NCBI RefSeq assembly: GCF_027579695.1
Contig: NC_083576.1
Coordinates: 33,090,760-33,154,759 of the forward strand
Direction: 5' to 3'
Length of the DNA: 64,000 nt
DNA from: Neoarius graeffei
Taxonomy: Eukaryota; Chordata; Actinopteri; Siluriformes; Ariidae
Part shown: positions 45,187 to 57,500 of the stretch, piece by piece
Position numbering within the stretch: the stretch's first letter is position 1
Layout of the letters: every line of letters begins with the position of its first letter
The notes under the pieces: model-generated
The model's input: only the letters and a program-made list of their open reading frames with translations
Told to the model about the DNA's origin: nothing
Databases searched by the model: none
Position numbers and translations under genes: made by a program

Positions 45187-45783
45187 AAATCTCTCCCCCC
45201 TACTCCTGTGATTAGCCCCGCCCACATCGCAGCGACGTCACGCACATAGTGTACTTGTTAATTTAACCACCTACTCCCCTTAAGCGATTAGAATAAATGC
45301 TAATAACATTAGGTTTTCTTCATTGATTATTATTATTATTATTATGACAAAGACCCACTCTCCGTTCCTTACTTTGGGGAAAAACAAACAAAAATCCTCT
45401 GCGGAGCCCTTTAACATGCAAGAGAATGATGGCGGATAAAAAGATTGTTAGACTCTGTAATTATCAGTATATTTTAAGTATTTAAAAATAAACCTCTGAA
45501 GACAAATAGTTTGCTTTTTATGTGTATTTTGTATTATTTTCTCACCCTTGTATTTCTTTTCCTCTTCGTGCTCTATGGTTAATAATTCCCATCTGCGTTG
45601 CACCAGGCAGAAAACAATTACTATATGAAACACTCACATCTAGTGGACAAATAAAATGGTGCATGGCTAGTTATTACTAGGCCGTATTGTTGACGTTTAA
45701 TATGGAGTTAGAAAGCTGCTAAAAATGTTTTCTTCTTGAAACGTTTATTTCAAGAGTGTTAAAAGTTACTGGATAATGCTGTA
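45187..45783. other. Spacer inside the composite
   Basis: No gene. ATT microsatellite at about 45326-45345. Confidence 0.5.
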
Positions 45784-45835
45784 AAGCAGCGGCTACAATT
45801 ATTGACAGTCCATAATTATTGACACCTTTTCAGAT
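45784..45835 (+). repeat. Internal copy of the long-TIR terminus
   Basis: After TA, AAGCAGCGGCTACAATTATT GAC aligns base for base with the outer left end (GAGCGGCGGCTACAATTATC GAC). A second TTATTGACACC follows. It marks either the end of a second family member or an internal binding site. Confidence 0.65.
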
Positions 45836-46262
45836 TTACCAATAAAAAACAAGATTACAAAGGTGAGTTTCAGTTACAACAGTTATTATTGGTTAATTAA
45901 TCAACCGGAAGACCCCCCGATCTTGTTGTCTGATGATACAGCTCATTACCGGAGATGGAATTTTTTTTAGCACGATCAGGAAGTTGAGGAAAACCCATAC
46001 GTTATCATCGCAGGTAAGCATGGTGGAAAGATCATGGACATGTTTTAACTTCTCAAATTCACCGATATTTCATATCCTTCTCAGAACCTACTTTGTTTCT
46101 TACTCTTTCATTTGACAGTCGCCATTTTGTATCTGAACGCACATCTGAGAAGTCACGTGAGGTGTTGATGATAGTGATCACTTTCACTGGTATCCACCAT
46201 TATCAACACCCTGTGGAATTAAGTGACATTTACAACTGTTATATATTGATCCAGAGTTAGTA

Positions 46263-47495
46263 GAGGGGATGGTTAGGAAACTCGGCAAACTTCAAAGGGA
46301 TAACTCTTTGTTATGGCTTAGGCTTGATCACGTGACCCTGAGAATGCACACTAGCAGAGTTAGTAGAGGGGAGAACCGAGAAAGTAGTATTTCAAGTGAG
46401 CAATATTTTCCTAGATTTCTTTACTTTAGCAAAACTTTATTCAAGTTTCCAGAAATGCCAGGCCGAAATTGTGTGGTTTTTGGTTGTGGTTCTTGCAGAA
46501 GAACCAAAGGAATCTGCATTTTTAAGCTGCCGTTGGCGAGCGATGAAGCTCATAAGAAATGGTGAGAGTAATGGCTTGGTACAAGAGAAGTAGACCAAGA
46601 TTTTAGAGAACAGATCAAAAGGGATACAGTCTACACCTGTGAGAAGCATTTTGCACCTGAAGATGTCGAAATATGTAAGTATTCAGTTATTGTTTGTTAT
46701 TGATCAGTGAGTCTCCGCGCACCGGTTTGAGACCGTACAACGCTAAGCTTTAGTTGAGCTTCCCTTTACTTTAATTTTTTCTTTCTTTTGAACTATGTTT
46801 TCTCAAAATATTCCTGTGTCTTAATTGTTTTTTTTCTTTTGCTTTTTTGTAGTTCACTCCAAAAAACTAACAAAAAAGAAACCCATATTTGGCGCTGTGC
46901 CTAAGCTGAAAATGCCTAAGAGAAGCCATGAAACCTCTAACAAGCCTCTATTAACTATGTCTGGTCTGGTATTTTTCCCCACAGTCATTACAAAGTATTT
47001 CTGTCGATTGAACCTGCCAAACAAAAGAGACCAATGCATTAAAGCATGGCTATAACAAAACAATGAAAGATGTTCAAACAAAGTTTCTGATCTAAAACTA
47101 CATGAAAACAAGAGTTCGGGTGCAAATGTTTAAAAAAAAACCTTGATCTTAGGCATGAACTTGTATTTTTGGTTGATATCTAGACCACAAGAGATCAAGT
47201 TCAAGTTTAGTCGAGTTTAGTCTGGGCAGTCGCGCGGCTCAACTTTCGCACAAATTTCATACTCACATCATCAGATGAGGTCGTAAAGTGCTCCTCTATT
47301 TCTTAATTTTCCAATAAAATATCTAAGATAGCATTAAAATCATTCCCAAACAAGAAGTCGTCAGATCCGTCCACTATGTTTGTTGTTGCCGGGTTAGTGT
47401 GCACTCTCGTGATGACGTCACGGTACAGTTCAACCTCAAATACGAAACAATAGGACGATCCTTTGAAGTTTGCCGGGTTTCCTAACCATCCCCTC
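46263..47495 (+). mobile_element. Inner 1.2-kb element with THAP gene remnant
   Basis: Termini GAGGGGATGGTTAGGAAAC and its inverse GTTTCCTAACCATCCCCTC. The first 36 bp differ at one position. TA is on the left (46261-46262) and TG on the right. A second TAGAGGGGAGAACCGAG at 46362 suggests a partial duplication of the left end. Confidence 0.7.
46455..46945 (+). pseudogene. THAP-domain protein remnant, two exons
   Basis: Exon 1 (46455-46674) encodes [19 protein letters not shown] with the C-x4-C pair. After a frameshift near 46562 it continues [20 protein letters not shown], supplying C-x2-H. The donor GTAAGT is at 46675 and the acceptor AG at 46851-46852; the 178-bp intron keeps phase. Exon 2 (from 46853) encodes [20 protein letters not shown] then PKRSHE, like the AVPTIF-type end of THAP domains. 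The frame then runs to a stop at 47053-47055 without a transposase catalytic domain. Confidence 0.75.
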
Positions 47496-48047
47496 TGTTA
47501 ACTATGATCGATCTTTGTGTAATGTTGTTAAAGTAGATGAAGTATTTTAAAAGTGCTGTGATTTTATAATTTTTTTTTTCTGATTCATAACAGAATGTAA
47601 TGCTTATAGAGTATTTGGAATCCTATTGCAATAAACAGAATTAGACCAGAATTAAATTCCTAGGATAGAAAAAATTACATGCTTGAAATATTCAGCTTTT
47701 TCTATTCCATTCAGAATTTTCAGTTTGTTGTAAATATCTACCACATATTACAATATCAGTAGACATTTTATATTTTTAGATGTAAAAATATAAAGTTTTG
47801 GTTTGAGGAATGACATGTGACCTTTGACCTGAATTTTCATGTGGTTACAATGTCAATTGCCTGACACTTATTGGTAAACTACAAAACTAGAAATTAATAC
47901 AAACAATGAATGATTAACAAAATGTGATCTATGAAAATACTTAGAGTGGAACAAAAAGATTTTCTGACACAGGTTAAACATTATCAGATAATTTGTTTAC
48001 AAACATTAGAATTACTTCCTCATTTACGTAAGCACCGACATCAATGT

Positions 48048-51000
48048 TGTCATGCTCTGCCCGGGACATCCGCTCCTGAGCTCGCGGATCTTCCACGTCA
48101 GCTCCGATCCGGGACGGGAATTACATCCTGCCTGCTTCCCCGTTCAGTGAGCGCTCACCTGCATTCACTTCCTGATCATCACCGCTGCCTTTTTAAATGC
48201 CGTTCTCAGCCACAGACAGTACCAGAAAGTCTTGTATGTAGACTCTAGCCGTTTTTTGCCTCGAGTTTTTTTTTTCATGGTTTTTTTCTCTCAAGTGTTT
48301 TTCATGTCTTTGCCTGCCTCGTTTTCCAAGTCAAGTTTCACGTTTTCTTTTTATCCCTGGACTATTTTCGTTATTGTTTCTTAATCAAGTTTTGTTTACA
48401 TTTTTGCCACGCCTTTTTCTAGATTAAACCTACTACGCTTCTTGGATTACTGTCTGTGTGCGTGTTCTGCTTTTGGGTCCTAATTCCCCACACCTCCAGC
48501 AACCTTAACAGTGCGTTCTGGCCAGCATGGATCCAGCAGAATTCACCCATCTGAGAACGGCCGTCCAACAACAAGGAACTTTCCTCGGGACCCATCAACA
48601 AGACCTACGACAAGTCAATCACAACCTCGCCACCTTGTCAGACTCACTCAACCTCCTCACCATGCAGATGCAGCATTATCAAGCCATGCCTACCCCTGCC
48701 CAGCTGTCTCAGACTCTAGCTCCTGCCACCGCCTTTCTCTGTGAGCAGAGACTCCCAGCACCTCAACCCTACAATGGAGAACCAGGTACTTGCAGATCTT
48801 TCTTGTCTCAATGCTCATTAATCCTAGAGCTGCAACCTCTGGCCTTCCCCACAGAATGCTCCCGGGTAGCATATACCATCACGCTCCTCACCGGCAAGGC
48901 CAGGGAGTGGGGAACAGCAGTCTGGGACACCGATGCACATTTCTGCTCCAACTTCAAAGATTTCTCCGACGAGATAAGGTGAACTTTCGACTGCTCTTTG
49001 CCCGGTCAGGAGGTGGCAAGAGAACTCATGGAGCTGCACCAGGGGTCCCGGTCTACCTCAGACTATGCCATCGAGTTCCGGACATTGGCAGCATCATGCA
49101 GTTGGAACGAGACCGCCCAGGCTGACGCGTTCCTGCACGGCTTGTCTGACACCATTAAGGACGAGCTGGTATCGCAGGACCTGCCATCGGACCTCTCCAG
49201 CCTCGTGGACCTCGCCAACTGTATCGACACCCGTATCCAGCAACGGAGGAGAGAGAAGACTCGCCCCAGCTTCACCTCCTCTCCATCTCCCGCCACGTCC
49301 GTCGAACCCATGCAGGTAGACCGGGTTCGGGTGCCGGCGGAGCACAGGGGCCTGATTCTACTGCGGTCAGCTGGGACACATCTGCCGATCCTGCCCGTTA
49401 AAAGGACAAGCCCACCAGTGAATCGAGAGGCTCTGGTGGGCAACGCTCGAAACCAGCCTCCCACTAATCGACCATTACTCCCTGTCATCATCCTCGACAA
49501 CCAGCATCACCACCTCCAGGCCCTCGTCGACTCAGGAGCGGACAGGAACCTGATCTGCAGCGCTAAGCATCTGGGAATCCCGCTACTCGCGCTTGACGTT
49601 CCTCTCACTGTCCTGACACTCAGTGGCACTGGCTTGACCACCATCACCCACCTCACCGTCCTGCTCACCCTGAGGATTTCTGATAATCATTCTGAAACCA
49701 TCCAACTTCATGTCATGAATGACCCCCACGTACCCATCGTTCTAGGATTACCTTGGTTAATGCAGCACAACTCCCATCTAAACTGAGCCAACAACATCTT
49801 AGGCTGGAACCAGTCCTGCCTAGCTTCCTGCCCTAACTCCGTTCTGCCTCCCACCAAGCCACCACAGCCTTCAGCCAGCAAGTTTCCCGACCTCTCCCAC
49901 GTGCCTCCGGAATACCTGAACCTAAAGCTTGTCTTCAGTAAGACTCGAGCAGTGTCCCTCCCTCCTCACAGATCCTATGACTGCGGAATCGACCTCCTGC
50001 TAGGGACGGCGTCACCCAAAGGACGACTCTACTCTCTCCAGTCAAAAGGCAACCCATGGAGAAGTACATTTTTGAGTCCTTGGCAGCTGGGATTATCCGC
50101 CCTTCCTCCTCCCCAGCAGGGGCAGGATTCTTCTTTGTGGAGAAAAAAAGACAAGTCACTCCGCCCCTGCATTGATTATTGAGGTCTCAACATCATCATG
50201 GTCAAGAACCGCTACCCACTACCGCTCATGACCATGGCCTTTGAACTATTCCAGGGAGCCAAGGTATTTACCAAGCTGGATCTACATAATGCTTACCATC
50301 TCATCAGGATCAGGGAGGGAGACGAGTGGAAGACAGCCTTTAACACCACCACGGGTCACTACGAGTACCTTGTAGTCCCCTTCGACCTGACCAACGCTCC
50401 CACAGTCTTCCAGGCACTTGTGAACGACGTCTTAAGGGACTATCTCAACATCTTCGTTTTCGTGTACCTGGATGACATCCTAATCTTCTCCCGCTCCCAG
50501 GAAGAACAATGGGGTCATGTCTGGCAGGTCCTCCAGCGCCTGTTAGAGAACAAGCTGTTTGTCAAGGTGGAAAAAAGTGAGTTCCACCAGAGCTCCATCT
50601 CGTTTCTGGGGTTCATCATCTCCCCAGCGAGGATCCAAATAGACCCCCTTAAGCTTGAGGCAGTCACTGGCTGGCCCACCCCATCCTCGTGGTGAGAGCT
50701 CCAGCATTTCCTGGGATTCGCTAATTTCTACAGGTGCTTCATCCGTGACTTCAGCACAGTGGCTGGACCTCTCACGGCGCTGACCTTGATCAAGAGCCCG
50801 TTCAAATGGGGGAGGAAGCAGAGAAAGCCTTCTCCATGCTCAAATGCAAGTTCACCACAGCACCCATCCTCACCATACTCGACCCGGCCAAGCAGTTCAT
50901 TGTGGAGGTCGATGCTTCCGAGTCCAGGGTCAGAGCCATTCTCTCCCAGAGGGCCAATGACAACAAGGTTCACCCCTGCTCCTTCTTCTCTCGCCGGCTG

Positions 51001-53224
51001 TCCCCTGCCGAGTGGAACTACGACATCGGCGACAGAGAGCTGTTGGCTATCAAGCTAGCCTTGGAGGAGTGGAGACACTGGCTCAAGGGGTCAGAGCGCC
51101 CCTTCATTGTCTGGACCAACCACAAAAATCTAGAATACCTCAAGTCCACCAAACGTCTCAACTCACATCAAGCCCAATGGTCTCTCTGCTTCTCCCAATT
51201 CCAGTTCACACTCTCCTACCACCCAGGCTCCAAGAACCCCAAACCTGATGCCCTGTCCAGGATATTCTCTTTCCACCAGGAGGAGCCTAGAATGCCCAAA
51301 ATCATCCTCCCTCCATGCTGTTTGGTAGGGGCCATCCTACTTGAGGTAGCGGCATTAGCGCAGAAGGCCCTGGAGCAGGACCCTGGGGCTGGTAACTCTA
51401 GCAATATACCATGTAACCATCTGTTTGTTCCCTGTTCTGTGTGAACCCAGGTGCTGCAATGGGGTCATGGCTCCAAGTTGGCTTGTCACCCGGGGGCTGC
51501 TTGAACCCTGGCACTCATTCAACAACGCTTCTGGTGGCCATTGATTAAGGAAGACGTCCAGGAGTTCGTGACAGCCTGTGACACATGTGCCCAGAACAAG
51601 ACAGCCAATCGGCCCCCTGTCAGCTTGCTAAGACCCCTCCCGACTCCTCGTTGACCCTGGCCACACATTGCCCAGGACTTCGTCACAGGACTCCCCAACT
51701 CAGGTGGCAACACATGCATTCTCACAGTCATTGACCGTTTCTCTAAGTCAGTCCACCTCATCCCACTGTCCAAGCTTCCCACAGCTAAAGAAACTGCCAA
51801 ACTACTCATCCTCCACATCTTCCGCATACATGGACTCCCCTCTGACATCGTCTCTGACCGGGTTCCTCAATTCACTGCGCAGTTCTGGAGGGCCTTCTGC
51901 AAACTCATTGGGGCCACCTGTAGTCTCTCATCAGGATTCCACCCTCAAACCAATGGCCAGGCGGAACAGGCAAATCAAGACTTGGAAGTGGCACTCAGAT
52001 GCATGGCATCCAGGGATGCCGGTTCTTGGAGTAAGTACCTACCTTGGCTTGAATACGCTCACAACACTCTGCCTTCATCTGCCACAGGTCTCTCGCCCTT
52101 CCAGTGCTCCCTAGGTTACCAACCACTAATCTTCCCCAACCAAGAGGAGGAGGTCGCCATACCCTCAGCCCAGACCTTCATACGCCGCTGCAGGAGGACG
52201 TGGGCGTTGGCCCAGAGAGGACTCCTATGCTCCACCCTAGCATTCAAGAGGCAGGCCGACAAACACCGCTTTAAGGCGCCCACCTACCGGGTGGGGCAGC
52301 AAGTCATGCTCTCCACGCACCATCTGCCTCTCAGAACAGTCTCCCGCAAGCTGGCTCCCAGATACGTAGGACCCTTCCTCATCAGTAAGGTAATCAATCC
52401 ATGTTCCGTCAAACTGGCATTACTGTTCACCATGTGATGCATTCACCCCACGTTCCACATATTACAGTTGAAACCTCTGGTCTCCAGTTCTTTGTCCCCA
52501 CCCTCCAAACCCCCTCCTTCTCCCAGGCTCATAGATGGCGGTGAAGCCTCCACCATCAAAAAGCTGCTGAAGGTGCGTCTGCAAGGCAGAGGACTTCAGT
52601 ACCTGGTGGACTGGGAAGGTTATAGTCCCGAGGAGAGAAGTTGGGTCCCCACCAGGTTCATCTTAGACCCAACCCTCATCACTGACTTCCACTGGCAACA
52701 CCCTGATGCTCTTCCTAAAGTGCCTGGAGGCGCTCGTTGGGGGGGGGGGGGGGGGGGGACTGTCACGATCCGACCTGGACATCTGCTCCTGAGCTTGCAG
52801 CTCTTCCATGTCAGCTCGGATCCGGGACGGGAATTACATCCTGCCTGCTTCCCCGTTCAGCGAGCGCTCACCTCCATTCACTTCCTGATCATCACTGCTG
52901 CCTTTTTAAAAGCTGTTCTCAGCCACAGACAGTGCCAGAACGTCTCGTATATAGACTCTAGCCATTTTTTGCCTCGAGAGGTTTTTTTTTCATGCTTTTT
53001 TCCCTCAAGTGTTTTTCATGTCTTTGCCTGCCTCGTTTTCCAAGTCAAGTTTCATGTTTTCTTTTTATGCCTGGACTATTTTCGTTATTGTTTCTTAATC
53101 AAGTTTTGTTTACATTTTTGCCACGCCTTTTTCTGGATTAAACCTACTACGCTTCTTGGATTACTGTCTGTGTATGTGTTCTGCTTTTGGGTCCTAATTC
53201 CCCACACCTCCAGCAACCTTAACA
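48048..53224 (+). mobile_element. Chromodomain Ty3/gypsy retrotransposon, full structure, decayed
   Basis: The 5' LTR is 48048-48510 and the 3' LTR 52761-53224 (TGTCA...CCTTAACA), 463 and 464 bp with scattered substitutions. A homopolymer of 18 G (52741-52758) lies just before the 3' LTR at the polypurine-tract position. Flanks AATGT / GATAT are only a weak candidate duplication. Inserted in the right long inverted repeat of the composite. Confidence 0.95.
48527..52740 (+). pseudogene. Gypsy gag-pol (PR-RT-RH-IN-chromodomain), multiply broken
   Basis: Gag from MDPAEFTHLRTAV, with TGA at 48980. Aspartic protease ALVDSGADRNLI near 49520-49555. TGA at 49784. RT has a frame slip near 50040-50120, TGA at 50180 (before GLN), YLDD near 50467 and TGA at 50693. 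A frameshift near 50800 precedes RNase H ([24 protein letters not shown]). Integrase lies at about 51500-52437 ([39 protein letters not shown]), where SDRVPQF replaces the usual SDRG. The chromodomain is at about 52550-52700 ([16 protein letters not shown]). Several stops are CGA-to-TGA. Confidence 0.93.
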
Positions 53225-53574
53225 GATATATTTATATAAAACATATTTTGTACTAAATATAAGTCTATGTAAAACAAATTTTAAATAAAAACTGTTTTGT
53301 TAACTTAATACCACATACTGTTTTTTATTTTTAGAAATAATCATCTGGATGTCAATAATTGTGGAACGGTGTCGATAACTGTGGACAAAGGTGTCAATGC
53401 TTGTGGAACGGTGTCACGTGATCTGATATGCTAAGTAATCGGGAATCAACTTTTTTTTTTCCAGTGGAAGTCTGAGTAACTATTCACGCACAATTTACGT
53501 ATTGAAAGTCTTTTCTACTTTTGCAATGGCCAAAAGATCATTAAAAAGTGTCAGTAATTGTAGCTGCCGCTCTA

Positions 53575-54604
53575 TATTTTTTTGTGCAAAGTATGAAATA
53601 TTTCAAAATGTTCTTCTTCCCAGATTAAACATTAAATTATCCAGTATGTGATTAACAGTGTTAATAAAACAGATAATGTATTGTTCTCTTTACCACAACT
53701 AACATTAGCTTGAAAAAAATTATCTATTAATGTTATTAAAACTAAAAGTTATAAAGCTATGTTTACTGGAGGTGGACAAAGTCTTTATAGGCAAGTCTTG
53801 CTACTTGGCAGCCATCGGGCAGTCAAGTCAGGACAACAAGACCAAATGCCTATGTAAATGAATGGGGAGAAAGTTATAACTGCACTTTCAGTGGCAACTA
53901 GGACATAAAAACAACATGTATAGAATCACCCGTCAAATCGGAGAAAAACTGATTAAAGATTTTGGTGACTTTCTGCCAAAATAAGGTTTAAAAAGTTTTT
54001 TTTTTCTTTACCACAGGTTATACTTCTACCATAGTTTGCTACAAGGTTGCTATACTTCTACTATGCATGCTCACCTGCATGGTTGTGTCAGTGCAACAAC
54101 ACAATTGGCTTAATATATTTTCTGGTTTGGCAGACGATTGGCTTTTGGGGAGGGCTGGGATATGTGCACACAATCACCATCTTTGGCGTTACAAACTTTT
54201 CCCATAGATTTCTATTCAGGATTCTTAAAGTGGGATGTCTTCTTCTTTATAATGTCTCTGATGTGGAAAAATCCTTTGGAAGGCTAAATGAGCTAAAGGT
54301 AGATGTCTCTTTGGTCCCACCTGCTGTTTTGCTGTTCAGCCTATTTGTGAGAAAATTGGGGCATTTTCATGTACAACTTGTTCAAGCAGAATAACAGTAC
54401 CAAAAAATCATGTCATCTACAAATAACATATGTTGCTGTATACTTCTGATGCATTTGTAAAACCGATGACACAGACATGCAAAATGTTGCTTATTTAAAT
54501 TCTTTCTTTACATTTGTGGAACCTGTCCTGCATCTGTGTAAGTAGCATTTATATTTGCAAAACACATGGTATTTCTTTTTTTTTCTTTTTTTTTGATAGC
54601 CATG
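53575..54604. other. Spacer flanking the Gmr1-like element
   Basis: No gene. From 54430 there is a loose repeat of TTTGYAAA-type words that continues on the other side of the insertion (59501-59660). Confidence 0.5.
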
Positions 54605-54800
54605 TGTGAAAGCTTCCCTGATGTGGGTGGAGTACAGAAGTACGGCAGGCAGTTGCTAGTGCTCAAACCCACGTTTATTGGTTGCTTTTCAGCACAGAAA
54701 TGGTCACTCTAAGACACGAACAGACACACACACAGTGGTGTTCTGGTCCCAATCACCACTCCTCTGCTCTCCTACTCCTCTTATACACCATCACTGCAAG

Positions 54801-54835
<35 letters not shown>

Positions 54836-54929
54836 TTGACGGCAGGTGTAGTGACTTGGCCACTCACCTTCCCTGTCTCCGCCCTCCATTCACAAACCGA
54901 CGTTTGGCCATGCCCCCGCTGCCACATAC

Positions 54930-56507
54930 CCCCACTGCCTGATTTAGGCTGGGGAGCTGTCTGGCCTGCAGCAGACTCCCCCCGATGGGACAGGAAGTCC
55001 ACCACCACTATCTGTGCCCCTGGCCTGTGGACCACCTCGAATTCGAATGGCTGGAGGGCAAGATACCAACAGGTGATCCGCGCGTTGGCATCCTTCATGC
55101 GGTGGAGCCACTGGAGGGGCGCGTGATCTGAACAGAGGGTGAAAGGGCATCCCAGCAGGTAGTACCGGATGGCGAGGACCACCCACTTGATGGCTAGGCA
55201 CTCTATCGTGCTGTACTTGCTTTCACGCATTGACAACTTCTGGCTAATGTACAGCATAGGTCGTTCCTCACTCTCCACCTTCTGGGACAGAACGGCCCCC
55301 AGCCCCCTGTCTGATGCATCTGTCTGTAAAATAAAGGGGAGAGAAAAGTCAGGGGAGTGTAAAAGTGGCCTCCCCACACAGTGCAGCTATTACCCTAGAG
55401 AAAGCCTGTTGACATTGCTCCATCCACTGGACCGGATCTGGCGCTCCCTTTTTAGGGAGATCAGTCAGTGGGCTGGTGACGTCCGAATAATTAGGTATGA
55501 ACCTACGATAGTAGCCAGCCAACCCCAGGAACTGTCTCACCCCCTTTTTGGTCTTGGGCCTTGGGCAGGCTGCAATCACTGCAGTCTTGTTAATTTGGGG
55601 ACACACCTGCCCATGACCCAAGTGGAAACCCAGATACCATACTTCCACCCACCCAACTGCACACGTTTTTGGGTTAGCTGTGAGACCCGCACACCTCAGC
55701 GACTTTAGGACGGCCCTAAGGTGTTCTAGGTGCCGCGGCCAATCATTGCTATAGATAATGATATCGTTGAGGTATGTGGCCATGCAGGCGGCATGAGGGC
55801 AGAGAATCCTGTCCATGAGCCGCTGGAACGTCATGGGAGCCCCAAATAACCCAAAAGGAAGCATGATAAATTGGTGTAACCCAAACGGTGTGGAAAAGAC
55901 CGTTTTCTCTCAGGATAGAGGAGGATATTGGGATCTGCCAATATCCCTTCAATAGATCCAGTGTCGGGTAAAAATGAACAGTGCCTAATCGATCGAGCAA
56001 CTCATCAATGCAAGGCACTGGGTATGCTTCGAATTTAGACACTGCATTGACCTTTCTATAGTCCACACAGAACTGGACCGACCCATCAGTCTTGGGAACC
56101 AGGACCTGCTCCAGTCACTGCTGCTTCAGTCACTGTGGGATTATGCCCATTTTGAGCATGGCCTTGAGTTCATCCTGGACCACCTTTTTGTTGTGTTCAG
56201 GCAAGCGGTAAGGGCAACTCTGCACCACCCCCCTTGGGGGCGGCTCAATGTGATGTTCTATGAGGTGGGTGCGGCTGGGTAGGGGCAAGAACATGTCGGA
56301 AAATTCCCTCTGCAACTGGGCCACCTTCGTGAGTTGGGCCAGTGAGAGGTGGTCTCCACAAGGGACCAGAGTAGCTGGAGATTTTTTTTTTTGTACCTCC
56401 GGCCCCTGCACCGCCTTCTCTGGGACTACCAACACCACGGGGACCTCCTCATTCCAGTGTTTTAACAGATTGGGGTGGTAAATTTGCAATGCCCCACCCC
56501 TGTCCAT
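54930..56507 (-). pseudogene. Gmr1-like reverse transcriptase and RNase H
   Basis: A linker (GGALQIYHPNLLKHW) leads to the RT N-terminus (MFLPLPSRTHLIEHHIEPP). After a stop near 56127, MDYRKVNAVSKFEAYPVPCI follows. The active-site box reads TYLNDIIIYSNDW: the first Asp of YLDD is Asn (codon AAC, 55768-55766 on the minus strand). Thumb RQFLGLAGYYRRFIPNY and RNase H (QTDASDRGLGAVLSQK, IECLAIKW, SDHAPLQWLHRM) run to the LTR. A frameshift lies near 55910. Catalytically dead as read. Confidence 0.88.
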
Positions 56508-56591
56508 TCACTCACCTCACCTCATAGTCAACGTCTCTGAATCGCCATGTGACCTCAAAGGGCCCTTGCCACTTGGTGATTAATTTGGAGC

Positions 56592-57500
56592 TCAATGTGG
56601 GCAATAATATGAGCACTTTGTCTCCCAGTGTGAACTCTCTAAGGCACATGCCCCTGTCATACAGTCCAACTTGATGTTCTTGTGCCTGCCGTAAATTCTC
56701 CTGGGTTGAGTGAGTGAGTATGTGGAATTTGCGTGCAGGTCAAGAATGTATTGAATTTTGTTCTTGCTAGGCAAAAGTCCCTCCTCCCAATTTTCACGTA
56801 GCACATCCAAAATGCCGCATGGCTTACGCCCATATAATAACTCGAATGGTGAAAAACCCATGGAGGCTTGCAGGACCTCTCAAACTGCAAATAACAGGGG
56901 CTTGAGCCATTTATCCCAATTATGCACATCCTCACTTACAAATTTCCAAATTAAGTTTTTGAGTGTTCGATTAAACCATTCCACTAAGCCATCCATTTGT
57001 GGGTGATGGACACTGGTGCGGATAGGCTGAATTGCCAATAACCCATACAGTTTGTGCAATGTGCGTGATATAAATGTAGTGCCTTAGTCTGTCAGGATTT
57101 CTTTCGGAATCCCGACCCAGGAGATGATATGGAAGAGCACGTCCGCAATACAGCGTGTTGAGATATTGCGGAGAGGCACCACTTCCGGATATCACGTTAC
57201 ATAGTCCACCAGAACTAAAATATAGCGATATCCCCGTGCTGACCAATCTAATGGCCTGACGAGATCCATCCCAATTCTTTCAAAAGCAGTCTCGATTAGA
57301 GGGAGAGGGCACTTTTGGAGTGGCCACGGGATTTACTAATTGGCATTCGCGGCACGCCGCACACCACTGACGAACATCCCCATGAATCCCTGGCCAATAG
57401 AACCAGGCCATTATTCAGGCTAGTGTTTTATCCTGCCCTAAGTGTCTGGCCATGAGATTAAAGTGAGCCGCATAGAATGAGTTCCCTATGGCTCTTTGTG
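56592..57500 (-). pseudogene. Gmr1-like integrase, upstream of RT
   Basis: Zinc-binding region near 57470-57340 (FYAAHFNLMARHLG, GDVRQWCAACRECQLVN). The catalytic core has VLVDYVT (first Asp), EILTD then a stop and GTTF (second Asp, near 57090), and DGLVEWFNRTLKNL (Glu, near 56980). The C-terminal part is GFSPFELLYGRKP (56861 down). Stops and frame slips throughout. Its position between protease and RT defines the unusual pol order. Confidence 0.85.

Larger units (their letters stand above)
39056..53572. mobile_element. 14.5-kb composite DNA transposon with long terminal inverted repeats
   Basis: Ends GAGCGGCGGCTACAATTATC and inverse AATTGTAGCTGCCGCTC, bounded by TA (39054-39055, 53573-53574). 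The left arm runs 39056 to about 40140 (interrupted by a SINE). The right arm is about 47560-48047 plus 53225-53572 (interrupted by a gypsy element). The arms match imperfectly over roughly 0.7 kb. The interior holds L1 pieces, THAP exons and a possible SWIM/YqaJ fragment. Long TIRs, a 2-bp duplication and a THAP/YqaJ cargo would fit the ISL2EU superfamily; that name is an inference. Confidence 0.7.
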
